In this document: one piece after another, positions 18,692 to 28,824 of the stretch
How the letters are laid out: the number at the start of each line of letters is the position of its first letter
Position numbering within the stretch: position 1 is the stretch's first letter
Assembly (NCBI RefSeq): GCF_003640545.1
Contig: NZ_CP025121.1
Location: 496,001-560,000, forward strand
Source of the DNA: Candidatus Phytoplasma ziziphi
GTDB lineage: Bacteria; Bacillota_I; Bacilli_A; Acholeplasmatales; Acholeplasmataceae
DNA: 64,000 nt
Direction: 5' to 3'
Position numbers and translations under genes: made by a program
Notes under the pieces: generated by a model
Told to the model about the DNA's origin: nothing
The model's database searches: none
Seen by the model: only the letters and a program-made list of their open reading frames with translations

Positions 18692-20923
18692 GTGAAAAAT
18701 ATTATAAAATTGTTGGTTAAAACAGAAGTTCCGAATATAAAAGAAAATATTAAAACAAATATTATTAAACATTTAAAAATACATCAAGAAGATTGTTATT
18801 ATTATTTTAAAAAAATGATTAAAGCTGATAACAAAATTTTTTATGCAGAAATCAAAATGTCAAATCGAGATATTAAAATATTTTTTTCAATCAATAAGGA
18901 CAGACAAAAAAGTATTATCGGGTTTAAATTTTGTATAGAACTCGACAACTTAAAGTTAAAATTTTTAAATGATGAATATCAATTTGAAGAAGAAATATAT
19001 GTAAATATTTATAAAGATAACAATAATAAAACCTGTAAAAAAGATCAAGAACAAGAGATTAATTATAATAGAAATATTATTATTACTTTTATAAAATCAG
19101 TAAGATCAATATTAGACAATCAAACAGAAAATACTTCAATAAGCGCTTTATCAACAATGCTTTCTTGGCCAGAACTTTGTTATAATATTCAAAACATAGA
19201 TGCAAAGAATAAAAGTGAAGAACATTATAAAGAATTTTTGAAAGATATAGAAAAAAAATATCTAAATAAAGACATTAAAAATATTAAAAAAGAAGAAGAT
19301 AGTTTTTTTTCAAAAAACTTGTTATATCAATTAAGATGTGATTTATATCACGGCAATCAAAATATTTCTCATTATAATTTACTTTATAATGTTCAAAATG
19401 ACAATGATTCGAAAGAAAATATAAAATTACCTTTCGAAATAAGTAATGAATTAAAGGAAATAACACAAAAAGTTACAAACAAACGATCTTATTTTAATTA
19501 TTATAAACGGATTAAATATTGTTTAGAACAAATTCATAATTTTGAATTAAAAGATAATGAAAAAGATAAAGATATAGTTGAATTAAAAAATAATATAGAA
19601 CAATTGACATTATTACAATGTAAAGAAAAAAAGTTTCTTGATGCACAACAAACATTACTAGATAATCAAAAAAACTTAAATGAATTTTTAAACAATAACG
19701 ACAAGCAAAACAAATCAACATATTTTCTCTATTTGGTAAAAGCTTTTATCGACATTTCAAAAGAGCAATTAAACTATATTAAAGAAAATATTTCAAAATG
19801 CACAGAATGTCAAGAATATTTTAAAAAATATCTTCAAACATATTATGAAACCTTTAAAAATGACGCCTTAAAGGATTTAAAAAATAAAGGTTTTGGTTTT
19901 ATATGTAGATATAATTATATAATAGAAAAATTTCTTTTTTTAGTAATACAACATCCTTCTCAGAAGTGCCAATTTCAGAAAAAGATAAATGAAAATATAA
20001 ATACAACAAATAAACAAAAAAATAAACAAACAATTGTAGAAAATATTTGTAAAGATATAAAAGAACAAATCAATAATAAATTTTTTATTTCTTGGAAGAA
20101 TGATATGATTATATATAAACTTATGAAAGAAATTTTTCAAAAAAAATATAAAGAAGTAGAAAAAGAGCAAAAAGAAAAAATTAAAAAGTGTGAGAAAATT
20201 TTTGTTGAAGATATAGATAATTATAAGAACATATGTTCTGAAATACGGAATATAATATCAAATAGCAAAAAAACGTATCAAAAACAAATGCCTTATTATA
20301 ATATTCTTCTAAATATAGATTTTGATATTAAAAATTCAAAAAAAATTGAAGAAATTAAAAAAATTAAAAATGAAATTCTCAAAATATATAGAAATCATGA
20401 ATGTAAATATGAAAATTGTTTATATATGGATGAAAAAAATACGAAAAAGAAGAGGGAAGATATCAATATTAATTTTCTTGTAGAATCTTATTTTGATGAA
20501 AAATGTTCTGAAAAACATAAAAAATTAATAAAGAAAGTCTTAAACAAATCCAAAACTATGACCACTAATTTAATCTTAAAAAAAATAGAAACAATAGAAA
20601 ATAATAATGATGTATCACAAATCGATTCTAAATTATTGGAGATAGAATTATTGAAAAAATTAAGTGATTTGGAAAAAGGTGCAGAAAAAAATCTTAAGTC
20701 GAACAAATCTAAAAAAATATATTCTTTTTTACAATTATTTACTAACAAAAATGATAAGGGAGAAATGGTGTTAAACTTACCAATAATAAATATTAATATA
20801 AGAAATTTATTTTATTTTTTTTATAATTTTTTATTCCCGAAAACGAGTAAAAACGAATCGCCTTGGTTTGAAAAAAATCATGAAAATATTTTATTATATG
20901 ATTTACAAATTAAAAAAGATTAA
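18692..20923 (+). CDS. Large protein with HEPN-like R-x4-H motif, 743 aa
   Basis: The GTG start follows a weak AAAAAGAG site; no better start is near. There is no N-terminal membrane helix. The first 200 residues look folded (beta-rich with INKDRQKSIIGFKF), then come LLYQLRCDLYHGNQN with R215-C-D-L-Y-H220, long Lys/Glu helices with several Cys pairs (CTECQEY, CKYENCLY), and a late hydrophobic patch (LFYFFYNFLF, about 708-718). R-x4-H followed by a polar residue in a helix is the signature of HEPN ribonucleases, which are common in defence and abortive systems. It sits directly beside a type I restriction-modification operon on the opposite strand. A defence role is therefore inferred from motif and location only. 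Low complexity weakens the motif argument. It could also be a structural coiled-coil protein. Confidence 0.6.
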   Translation: MKNIIKLLVKTEVPNIKENIKTNIIKHLKIHQEDCYYYFKKMIKADNKIFYAEIKMSNRDIKIFFSINKDRQKSIIGFKFCIELDNLKLKFLNDEYQFEEEIYVNIYKDNNNKTCKKDQEQEINYNRNIIITFIKSVRSILDNQTENTSISALSTMLSWPELCYNIQNIDAKNKSEEHYKEFLKDIEKKYLNKDIKNIKKEEDSFFSKNLLYQLRCDLYHGNQNISHYNLLYNVQNDNDSKENIKLPFEISNELKEITQKVTNKRSYFNYYKRIKYCLEQIHNFELKDNEKDKDIVELKNNIEQLTLLQCKEKKFLDAQQTLLDNQKNLNEFLNNNDKQNKSTYFLYLVKAFIDISKEQLNYIKENISKCTECQEYFKKYLQTYYETFKNDALKDLKNKGFGFICRYNYIIEKFLFLVIQHPSQKCQFQKKINENINTTNKQKNKQTIVENICKDIKEQINNKFFISWKNDMIIYKLMKEIFQKKYKEVEKEQKEKIKKCEKIFVEDIDNYKNICSEIRNIISNSKKTYQKQMPYYNILLNIDFDIKNSKKIEEIKKIKNEILKIYRNHECKYENCLYMDEKNTKKKREDININFLVESYFDEKCSEKHKKLIKKVLNKSKTMTTNLILKKIETIENNNDVSQIDSKLLEIELLKKLSDLEKGAEKNLKSNKSKKIYSFLQLFTNKNDKGEMVLNLPIININIRNLFYFFYNFLFPKTSKNESPWFEKNHENILLYDLQIKKD

Positions 20924-20964
20924 TCAAAATGATTTATTTTTAAAAACTCCTATTTTTTTATATA

Positions 20965-21303
20965 TCACCATTTTTCAAGAGATAATAAAAATTTTTGTTC
21001 ATTTTGGATTTTTTCGTAAATATCTAAAAATATTTTTTGATTTAAGAATAATTTTTTTGTTTTCATATTAAACCTATAATCATATTTATTTTCCATTTTG
21101 TCTGTAAATTCAATTTCAAAAAAGGTAAATTTTCTATTGTTGTTATCTTGTTTATGTAATCTAATTTTGAAAATTATAAATGTTTTTAAGATTTTAAAAC
21201 ATTCTTTTAATATATAAATTTTTGTGTTGTAATTTATCAATTTATTTTTTGTTTTTTCGCTCCTTTGTTTCCGAGTTTTGACAATAAAAAAAATCAAACT
21301 CAA
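20965..21303 (-). CDS. Hypothetical protein of a repeated family, 112 aa
   Basis: The translation holds FEIEFTDKMENKYDYRFNMK and KLFLNQKIFLDIYEKIQNEQ, both shared with the 139-residue copy at 36.0 kb, but lacks about 30 residues (ECWELLEKIKK region) in the middle. The N-terminus lies over a conserved terminator and TTGTC..AACTCGGAAACAAAGGAG module, so the true start could be further inside. No domain recognised; mostly alpha/beta and basic. It faces hsdS tail to tail with a terminator between, and belongs to the left arm of the inverted repeat that flanks the hsd locus. Confidence 0.4.
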   Translation of the reverse strand: MSLIFFIVKTRKQRSEKTKNKLINYNTKIYILKECFKILKTFIIFKIRLHKQDNNNRKFTFFEIEFTDKMENKYDYRFNMKTKKLFLNQKIFLDIYEKIQNEQKFLLSLEKW

Positions 21304-21390
21304 TTTTTAGTTTGATTTTAGGTATTAATTTTGATTATTACGTTTTTTCGAGTTAAAGAAAAAAAATAAAAAACTCTTCATTTTTTTCTT

Positions 21391-21423
21391 ATCCTATATG
21401 TTTTTTTACAAAAAATATAGGAT
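21391..21423 (-). terminator. Terminator after hsdS
   Basis: ATCCTATAT... and ATATAGGAT form a stem flanked by A- and T-runs, about 45 bases after the hsdS stop. The same hairpin is found inverted after the second hsdS (31068-31101). Confidence 0.75.
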
Positions 21424-21466
21424 TTTTCTTTATATGAAATATTTTCTTTTAGTTATTTTTTTCAAT

Positions 21467-22738
21467 TTAAATTAATAAATTATTTAAATAATATTGTTTT
21501 TGAAGTTGATAGTTTTGTAATAAATTCTTTTCTAAATTTTGTTTTTCATCTAATAAAGATAAGAAAGCAGTTATTTTTTGTTGTTGTTGTAAACTAGGAT
21601 ATTTTATTATTAAATTTTTTATTTTTTCAACTGGAATTTGTACTTGTCCTGTAGTACCGACAGCCATATCATGTAATTTCTTAAATCCTATATATTCAGA
21701 ATTCATAAAATATAATAAATAACGAGAATTTATAATTGTTTTATTAGCGCGAATAATACAACCACATGAATTAATAATCGTTGAATATTTGAAAATGGAA
21801 TGTCGGAAAAACCCAATACGACCAGCAGTACCCTTACCTTGTTTATTTAAAATAAGATCTTCTTCTTGTAATAATTTATCGTAAGATATTTTGATATCTT
21901 CAGTTGAATAATATCTTATTTTAAGATTAAATTCGTCTAATCCTCTTATTTGGCCAGATTTAAGACATTCAAATTTTATTTGATTAATTTTTTTAAAATT
22001 ATTCGTATCACAAGAATAAAATTTATTTTTTGGATTTGTACCAAAAATAATAAACGCAATTTCTTTTAAATAAGATTGTTCTTCCCATTCTTTTTCAAAC
22101 TCTGGAAATCTTAATTGTCTTTCCATTAATTGATTTAAATAATATTTTTGGCGTAATTCTATATCCTTAATAATTTCACTTTGTATTTTAATTCTTTCAT
22201 CTAATAAAATTAAGAAAGAAGCTATTTTGTTTTGTTCTGAAAGAGAAGGGATATAAAATTTTAATTTTAAAAATTTTTGCATATCCGTGACAACTCTGCC
22301 ACTCGAAGTTCCTTTTTTAATTATTAATTTAAATATTTCATTATTTTTTCGTGAACGAATAGCAAAAAATAAAAATAAAACAGAAATAAAAGAATAATTA
22401 ATTAAATAAACTTTATAAGAAGGGGAAACTAATACTTTTCCTAAATCAAGGTTAATACAAATGGTGCCTCTATCCAAATTTTGTGGGCAAACAACTAAAT
22501 TATTAGAACCTACAATTTTATAACCAATATCATTTTTACTAGCTATTTTTTTCAAAAAACGTTCTTCTTGTAATATTAAACCTTTTTTAGCGGATACACT
22601 GGCTATTTTATATTGATTTAAAACAGTACTTTTTTCTTTTCTTTCTTTAAGAAATTTATTTAATGATTGTTCTTCCCATTCTTTTTCAAACTCTCGAAAT
22701 CTCAAAGGGGGACACTTAAGGAATTGTTTATCAGGCAT
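21467..22738 (-). CDS. hsdS: Type I restriction-modification specificity subunit HsdS
   Basis: 423 residues with the usual two half-repeats: target domain 1 (about 20-150), a conserved helical spacer (EQNKIASFL..LLDERIKIQ, about 167-200), target domain 2 (about 220-370) and the second spacer (ITAFLSLLDEKQNLEKNLL). Both halves begin with the same RFPEFEKEWEEQ or REFEKEWEEQ motif. HsdS sets the DNA sequence recognised by the HsdM methylase and the HsdR nuclease. The ATG lies 3 bp after the hsdM stop, so it is translated as the last gene of hsdR-hsdM-hsdS. Half-repeat spacers are identical to those of the inverted second copy at 29.9-31.0 kb, while the target domains differ, so this gene could be recombined to new specificities. 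Confidence 0.93.
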   Translation of the reverse strand: MPDKQFLKCPPLRFREFEKEWEEQSLNKFLKERKEKSTVLNQYKIASVSAKKGLILQEERFLKKIASKNDIGYKIVGSNNLVVCPQNLDRGTICINLDLGKVLVSPSYKVYLINYSFISVLFLFFAIRSRKNNEIFKLIIKKGTSSGRVVTDMQKFLKLKFYIPSLSEQNKIASFLILLDERIKIQSEIIKDIELRQKYYLNQLMERQLRFPEFEKEWEEQSYLKEIAFIIFGTNPKNKFYSCDTNNFKKINQIKFECLKSGQIRGLDEFNLKIRYYSTEDIKISYDKLLQEEDLILNKQGKGTAGRIGFFRHSIFKYSTIINSCGCIIRANKTIINSRYLLYFMNSEYIGFKKLHDMAVGTTGQVQIPVEKIKNLIIKYPSLQQQQKITAFLSLLDEKQNLEKNLLQNYQLQKQYYLNNLLI

Positions 22739-22741
22739 ATT

Positions 22742-24346
22742 TTATTTTTCTCTTAATTCTTTTAAATAATTATTTATTTCTTTTTCTATTGCTTTTTTTT
22801 GATTTTCTAAGGTAATAATATTTTTCTCTATTTCGACGATATCAATATTTTCTTCTTTTGTTTCGGAGGTAATATAATGATTAATAGACAAATCATAATT
22901 ATTCTGTTTGATTTCTTCTATAGAAGCGACATAAGAAAGGCTATTTATTTTTTTTCGATCTAAATAAAGTTTTAAAATATTTTGAATATTATTTTCGCTT
23001 AAAGTATTTTGTTTTCCAGGACTATATTCTTGTGAAGCATCAATAAATAAGACATTATTGTCTTTTTTACATTTTCTAATAATTAAAATACAAGTTGCGA
23101 TACTCGTACCATAAAAAATTTTTTCTGGTAAACCAATAACAGCGTCTATATATCCTTTTTCTAAAATATGTTTCCTAATTAAACCTTCTGCATTCTCTCT
23201 AAATAAAATTCCATGTGGTAAAACGACCGCGCAAACCCCTTCGTCTTTTAAACAATAAATCATATGTTGAACAAAAGCCCAATCCGCTTTATTTTTAGGC
23301 GCTAATCCTCCGTAACCTGAAAAACGTTCGTCTGTTTGAAAAAGAACACTTTGATTAACAGAGTCTTGACGCCACGTTTGGCTATAAGGAGGATTAGCGA
23401 CAATAATTGAAAAACCGCCTTCTTTTTCTACAATTTCACGATGAGGATGTTCTTCAGATTGAAAAAAATTAGTCAAAGTATTTCCAAGATATAATTTGAT
23501 TTCAAAATAATCAATAGCATGCATTAACATATTCATTCGAGCTAAATTATAAGTAGTATCGTTTAGCTCTTGACCACAAATGATAATAGAATTTTTGGCA
23601 TTTTTAACAATATTATTTTTACTTTTGATTTTTCGAACCACTTGTAACAACAAAGATCCGCTCCCGCAAGTAGGATCATAAATTTTTAAATTACTTGTTG
23701 AAGGATTGAGAACTTGATTTGAAGTTACCATTTCAGCCATTAAAGCAGACACAGCTATTGGAGTAAAAAATTCTCCCGCTTTTTTACCTGCTGAAGCCGC
23801 AAATTCTCCAATTAAATATTCATAAATATCTCCTAAATAATCACTACAAAAACTTTCATAAGGACACAAATTATCAATTTTTCTCATTAAATTACTTAAT
23901 AAATCATTTTTATCTGAAGTTGTTTTACCAATTTTATTATTATCTAAATCAATAATAGAGAATAAATTATTAAAAACATCACGATAATTAGTATTTTTAG
24001 AAGTTTCTTCAATAGAAGCAAAAGCATTCATTAATAGTTTATAATTAAAATCTTCTTTTTTATTTTGAATGAGGTAGATGAAATGAGACCACAACTCTTC
24101 TGGTTTAAGATAAAAACTTAATTTTTCTTTTAATAATTTTTGACAGTCCGAATCTTGATATTCTTTTTCATAATCTTCTATTTCTTCTTCTTTTAAATAT
24201 TTTTCTAATTTTTCTGATAAAAAACGAAAACATAAAAGTCCTAAAATATAGTCTTTAAATTCAAAAGCGTCCATGTTACCGCGTAAATTACAAGCCATTT
24301 TCCATAAAGAAGTTTTTAAATTAATTAATTTATTTGTTTCATTCAT
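22742..24346 (-). CDS. hsdM: Type I restriction-modification DNA methyltransferase HsdM
   Basis: 534 residues, the usual length. HsdM transfers a methyl group from S-adenosylmethionine to the N6 of adenine. The N-terminal helical domain (about 1-170) is followed by GEFFTP (191-196), the SAM-binding motif DPTCGSG (224-230) and the catalytic motif IV NPPY (318-321). All are intact, so methylation should work with an HsdS partner even if HsdR is broken. Its start overlaps the hsdR stop by 4 nt (ATGA), and hsdS follows after 3 bp. The last codons of hsdM are part of the inverted repeat that precedes the second hsdS. Confidence 0.95.
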   Translation of the reverse strand: MNETNKLINLKTSLWKMACNLRGNMDAFEFKDYILGLLCFRFLSEKLEKYLKEEEIEDYEKEYQDSDCQKLLKEKLSFYLKPEELWSHFIYLIQNKKEDFNYKLLMNAFASIEETSKNTNYRDVFNNLFSIIDLDNNKIGKTTSDKNDLLSNLMRKIDNLCPYESFCSDYLGDIYEYLIGEFAASAGKKAGEFFTPIAVSALMAEMVTSNQVLNPSTSNLKIYDPTCGSGSLLLQVVRKIKSKNNIVKNAKNSIIICGQELNDTTYNLARMNMLMHAIDYFEIKLYLGNTLTNFFQSEEHPHREIVEKEGGFSIIVANPPYSQTWRQDSVNQSVLFQTDERFSGYGGLAPKNKADWAFVQHMIYCLKDEGVCAVVLPHGILFRENAEGLIRKHILEKGYIDAVIGLPEKIFYGTSIATCILIIRKCKKDNNVLFIDASQEYSPGKQNTLSENNIQNILKLYLDRKKINSLSYVASIEEIKQNNYDLSINHYITSETKEENIDIVEIEKNIITLENQKKAIEKEINNYLKELREK

Positions 24347-27300
24347 AAACGGTTAATTTTCCTTTCAGAGTAATATTTTTTAATAAAATGTTTTATAAAA
24401 TCATAAATTAAATCTTTTAATTTCATTTTTAATTTATATTTTGGGATATTTAGCAATTGAAGATTATTTTTTCGATAAGCATCTATCGTTTTATTACCTA
24501 AAATTTTATGAATATAACGCCTAATAGAACTCTCGTCTGCGCCAAATTGTTGGTATTCGATAATGTCTTTTAATTCTTCTAATGGTAAACCTAATTCATT
24601 CGCTTTTTCTTTTAATTCCGATTCTTGAGTTTTTTCGATAAAGTTATAATAATGTTTAATTAATTTATTATTTGATTCTTGTTTTATAGATTGAAAATAA
24701 TCAAAAAAAGAATCAGAACTAAAATATTTTTGTAATAATTTTTTCTGATTAGACGTGAAATTGCATAATGATATCTGTTCTTCTATTTTAAAGAGAATTT
24801 GGGATTTATCGTTAACATCTTTTTTATACGACGATTCGGAAAGTTTAAGTGTATCACGAAGTTTAAATACATTATTAAATAAATTATATAAATTATCTAA
24901 ATTATCTAAATAATCTAAATCTATAATAAATTCTCTTTCTTTCTCTTCTTCTTCTAATTGGTCTCTTTTTTGTTGATAAAGTTTTAATTCTTCCTCTGAC
25001 AAAGAAAATTCATTTATATTAAAACTTGGTTTAGGACGCATTATTTCAAGTTGATTATCGATAACATTAACAAGCTTGATAAATATATCTTTGTTTTCAT
25101 TTTTTAAATCATAAACATCTTCCGGCTTAGGAGTTATTTGACGTAAATCTTCAATAAATTTTCGAAATTTTTCTTTTTTTTCTTCAAAGGTTGTTGATGA
25201 GGATGTATTTATTTTTTGATGTTTTCCGTCTTTGATTTTTCTATATTTACTTTGATAATTAAAAAAATCTTCTTCGTTGATATGAAAATTATTATTCTTG
25301 ACATCTTTATTAAATTCTGGTTGATATGTTTTTAAATTTTTTCTTTTTTTCTTTAAATCATTAAATTTTTTTAAATATTCATTTTCTTTTTTTGAATAAC
25401 CGATAATTTCTTGATTTACCGTTTGAGGATCAGGAGCGAATTGGCGAAAATCTTCACTTGTTCGATTATATTCTTCTTTTGCTTCAGTATAACTTTTCTT
25501 AACGATAATGTTATCTTTATCATTATGGCCATTGGAAGCGAATATTTTTAAAGAATCATCAACATCTTCTTTAGTAGTTTGAAAACAATAAATATTACCA
25601 TATGGTTTAAATCTATCATTGTCTTTACGAATAGTACGAGAAAAAGCTTGAAATAATTCATGTTTTTGTAAAGGACGATCTACATATAAAGCGTTTAATA
25701 AAGGAGAATCAAATCCTGTTAAAAACATACGTACTACAATTAAGATATTAATTTTGTTTTCTTTCATATCTTTTAAAATAATTTGATGATAATTTTTGAT
25801 ATCAGAACTAGGATCGTATTCTTTAATGATTTTGTCTAATTGTTTTTCTGAAATAGATTGTTCTTGATTTGAATTTTCTTTTAAATCAATATTATTGCTA
25901 AAAATGGCTGCTATTTTGAAGGAATGAAGATTCGGATCTTCTTTTAATTTTTTTTGAAAAAGTTCATAATATTTTAATAAATGTTTTATATCTTGAGCTA
26001 TTAATATAGCGTTATATTTGCGGTTTTGTGAAATGTCATTATGATTATCTAAAATATATTGAACTTTAGAATCTAGGTCTTTGTATTTTTTTGGTAAATA
26101 ACGGATACAAAAAGGTAAAATACATTTACAATTGGTTGTTTCTTTTAAAGCGTTATACATAGTATAACTATGTTTATAATCACCACCAAAAAGTTCTTCT
26201 GTACTTTTTTCATTTTTGAGGATATGATCTTTAAATAAAGGAGTTCCTGTAAAGCCAAAAAAACGAGCTTCAGGAAAAGTATTTTTCAAAGTATTATGCA
26301 TGGAACCAGATTGGGTGCGATGACATTCGTCGATAATAAAAAAAATGTTTTTTTGACGCCATTTTTCTAAAAGTTTTCTATTTTGAGACATTTGAGTTAA
26401 TTTATACATTTTATGAATCAAAGTAGCAACAATTTTATTAGAAGGTTCTTGAAAATATTGAATTAAAGCTTTTGTAGTTTCAATTTTTTGTATTGACTTT
26501 TCGTTAAAACTATAAAATTCTTGGAAAGTTTGGAAATCTAATTCTTTTCGATCAGTTAAAAAAAGACTTGTGCATTTGTTGTTGATTGTAGAATATCACA
26601 TAAAGCGAAAGAAGTAAAAGTTTTTCCAGAACCGGTAGTATGCCAAATATAACCATTATTTCCTGTGTCTTCGGCTAATTTTAATAACGTTTCTGTAGCA
26701 TGTATTTGGTGAGGACGCATGATTAATAAACTTTTTTTGTCTTCATGTGAAAAAATATAACGAGCGATAATTTGAGCTAAACGACAAGGTTTTAAAAAAT
26801 CATCAATAAAAACAATAAGATTATTCATATATTGATAATCAAAATTAGTCCATTGAAAACGATATCTATTTAATAAATTAGATTTTTCTTGAGGTTGATT
26901 GGCGAAATATTCAGTTTCATTTCCGTCAGAAATAATTAAAATTTCAATATAACGAAACAAACTTTGAAAATTCGAAGAATAATCTTTAATTTGATTAAAA
27001 GCTTCTTTTAGACCTTGCCATTGTTTTTTTAATTCTATTAAGACTAAAGGTAAACCATTAATAAATAAAACTAAATCATAACGAGCGTTGTTTTGATTAT
27101 TTTGAAGGTCTTCCATGACTACTTGGCGTGCTACTTGAAAAAGATTTTTACACCAATCTTTTTTATTAAATAATTCTAATAAAAAACCTTTTTTAGAATC
27201 ACGCATTTTGACATTATGTTTTTCTCGAAGCGGCTCAAAAGTGTCTAAAACATTTTTTATTTTGTTATCATTAAAAAGAATATATTCTAAATCATCAAAC

Positions 27301-27485
27301 CAATTTTTATGTAATTGATTGATATTAGTAAAATTTGAATCGATTTGATTATCTAAATTATATTTTAAAAATTGGTTTTGAAAATTCTTTGTTAAATCTT
27401 CTCGATTTTTAATTATAACTTCTTCATAACCTAAAGATATCAATTTTTGAAAAGCTTTATCTTCTAATTTTTTTTCGTATAACAT
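24343..27485 (-). pseudogene. hsdR: Type I restriction endonuclease subunit HsdR, split by one frameshift
   Basis: The N-terminal part (26556-27485, 309 codons) holds the nuclease core (YDLVLFINGLPLVLIELKKQ, matching D...ExK) and Walker A GSGKT (285-289). It stops at a T7 run: GTC TTT TTT TAA. One additional T gives VFFLTDRKELDFQT and joins it to the C-terminal part, whose longest frame with a start is 24343-26421 (692 codons) and which has Walker B DECH (31-34 of that frame), FTGTPLF and the helicase motif QAFSRTIR. Restored length is about 1050 residues, normal for HsdR. All motifs needed for cleavage and DNA translocation survive in sequence. The break lies in a homopolymer and could be a switch, decay or a read error. 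First gene of the hsd operon, with a T-rich promoter about 230 bp upstream. Confidence 0.9.
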
Positions 27486-27715
27486 TGAGATATCCTCTTT
27501 TTTAAATTTTTTTATTATTAAATTATTTTTAAGTTTATTATTATTTTTTTAATTTATAGTAATTGTTTTCAAATAAAATATTCCATTATTATTCAAATAA
27601 ATTTCTTCCCGTAAATTGATAAAAAAAATACTTATAAAAATCATAATATATAATGATAATTTGTTTACCACATTTACATTTAAAATCTTTTGAATCAATT
27701 TATTTATAATATACA

Positions 27716-27743
27716 ATTATAAAACAAAAAAAACAAAAAACAA
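27716..27743 (-). promoter_or_regulatory. Probable hsd operon promoter with interrupted T-tract
   Basis: On the minus strand: TTGTTTTTTG, eight T, GTTT, TATAAT. The spacer from TTGTTT to TATAAT is 16. It is the same design as the other T-tract promoters, but the T run is broken by G, which would lower slippage. It lies about 230 bp before hsdR. Confidence 0.5.
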
Positions 27744-28806
27744 TTTTAACGTTTATTCGGAAATTTTTGAAATATTATTGAAATAAAGATAACTAAATAA
27801 TATTCTTATTTTATCTCGATTTTTATTTTTTGAAAATACATGTATATTTGACAAAATAAGATATATTTTATAATTATGGCAATGACCCAAAATAAAAGTC
27901 TTTTTTTATTTCAGTCAAAAAAAGAAAAAACATCTTATAATATGAAACATGATCCAAAAGTCTAAAATTAATATTGTGAAAAAAATAATCAAAATTCTTT
28001 TTTTAATTTAGATAATTCAAATAAAATAAGATCTTAAGAAAATGAAATGCTTATTCAATTTAAATTATTTTTTTCTTAATATAATTAAGATATTTAAAAT
28101 AAAAAGTATCTTTTCCATTATTGAAATCATTTTATTTTTTATGATATTTTTTTGATTATTAATTGAGGATTTCGAGTTTACAAAAAAAAGTTAAACTCAT
28201 ATTATAAAATATTTATAAACAAAGCTTCATTAGGGCAACTTTAACATAAAAAAAATATTTTTTTAATTAATGATAAAATAATATTTATATTAAAAAAAAT
28301 AAATTTAGATTATTATTGTAACTTTATTCGTCAATACAATTGAAAATAAAATGATTCCAAGAATGATGAAAATTATAAAAATATTTTTTTACAAACAAAT
28401 GCTCTTATTTATTCTTTGATTTTTGGAGAAAGTTAAAAAAATAAATTCTGGTTTGAGAATAACAATATCCGTCCTTAATAAGACGTATAAACTGTTAATT
28501 AAAAAACCCGAATATTTTTATTTAATATAAAAAAACAAGCTAATTTTCAAAAAGAGAAAGGTTTAACGAGAAATAAAGTTGGTTAAAGAAAGAAGAAAAG
28601 ATATGCAAGTTAATTAAAAAAATAGTTTGTAATCGAATTATGATGGGTTTCTCTTTTTTGATGTACAAACTTAATTTCTTTTATAAATAAAAAAAATTAA
28701 AATTAAGTTGTTTTTTTGTAGAAAAAATGTGTTTTTTTATTGACATTACCAACCATAATCATCGTCAAATGAAATATAAGTCTAAAAAAATAATAACTAA
28801 ATTATA
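27744..28806. other. Gene-free A/T-rich gap before the recombinase
   Basis: About 1.1 kb with no credible frame on either strand. It holds scattered short hairpins (for example around 28170-28200, GAGTTTAC...GTTAAACTC) and several A/T runs. A ribosome site AAAGGAG is at the right end for the recombinase gene. I see no RNA gene. Confidence 0.5.
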
Positions 28807-28824
28807 ACAAAAGGAGTTAAAAAA

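Larger units (their letters stand above)
21350..22763 (-). repeat. Left arm of the hsdS inverted repeat
   Basis: Inverted counterpart of 29851-31150, covering the end of hsdM, all of hsdS and the terminator. The two arms face each other across hsdM-hsdR and the recombinase gene, about 7 kb apart. The outer flanks also share the terminator plus a TTGTC..AAACTNGGAAACAAAGGAG module. Confidence 0.85.

Noticed and set aside
20965-21303. IS3-type transposase remnant
   Set aside because: The repeated family at 15.1, 21.0 and 36.0 kb has no DDE or helix-turn-helix motif that I can see. No transposase is recognised anywhere in the window.
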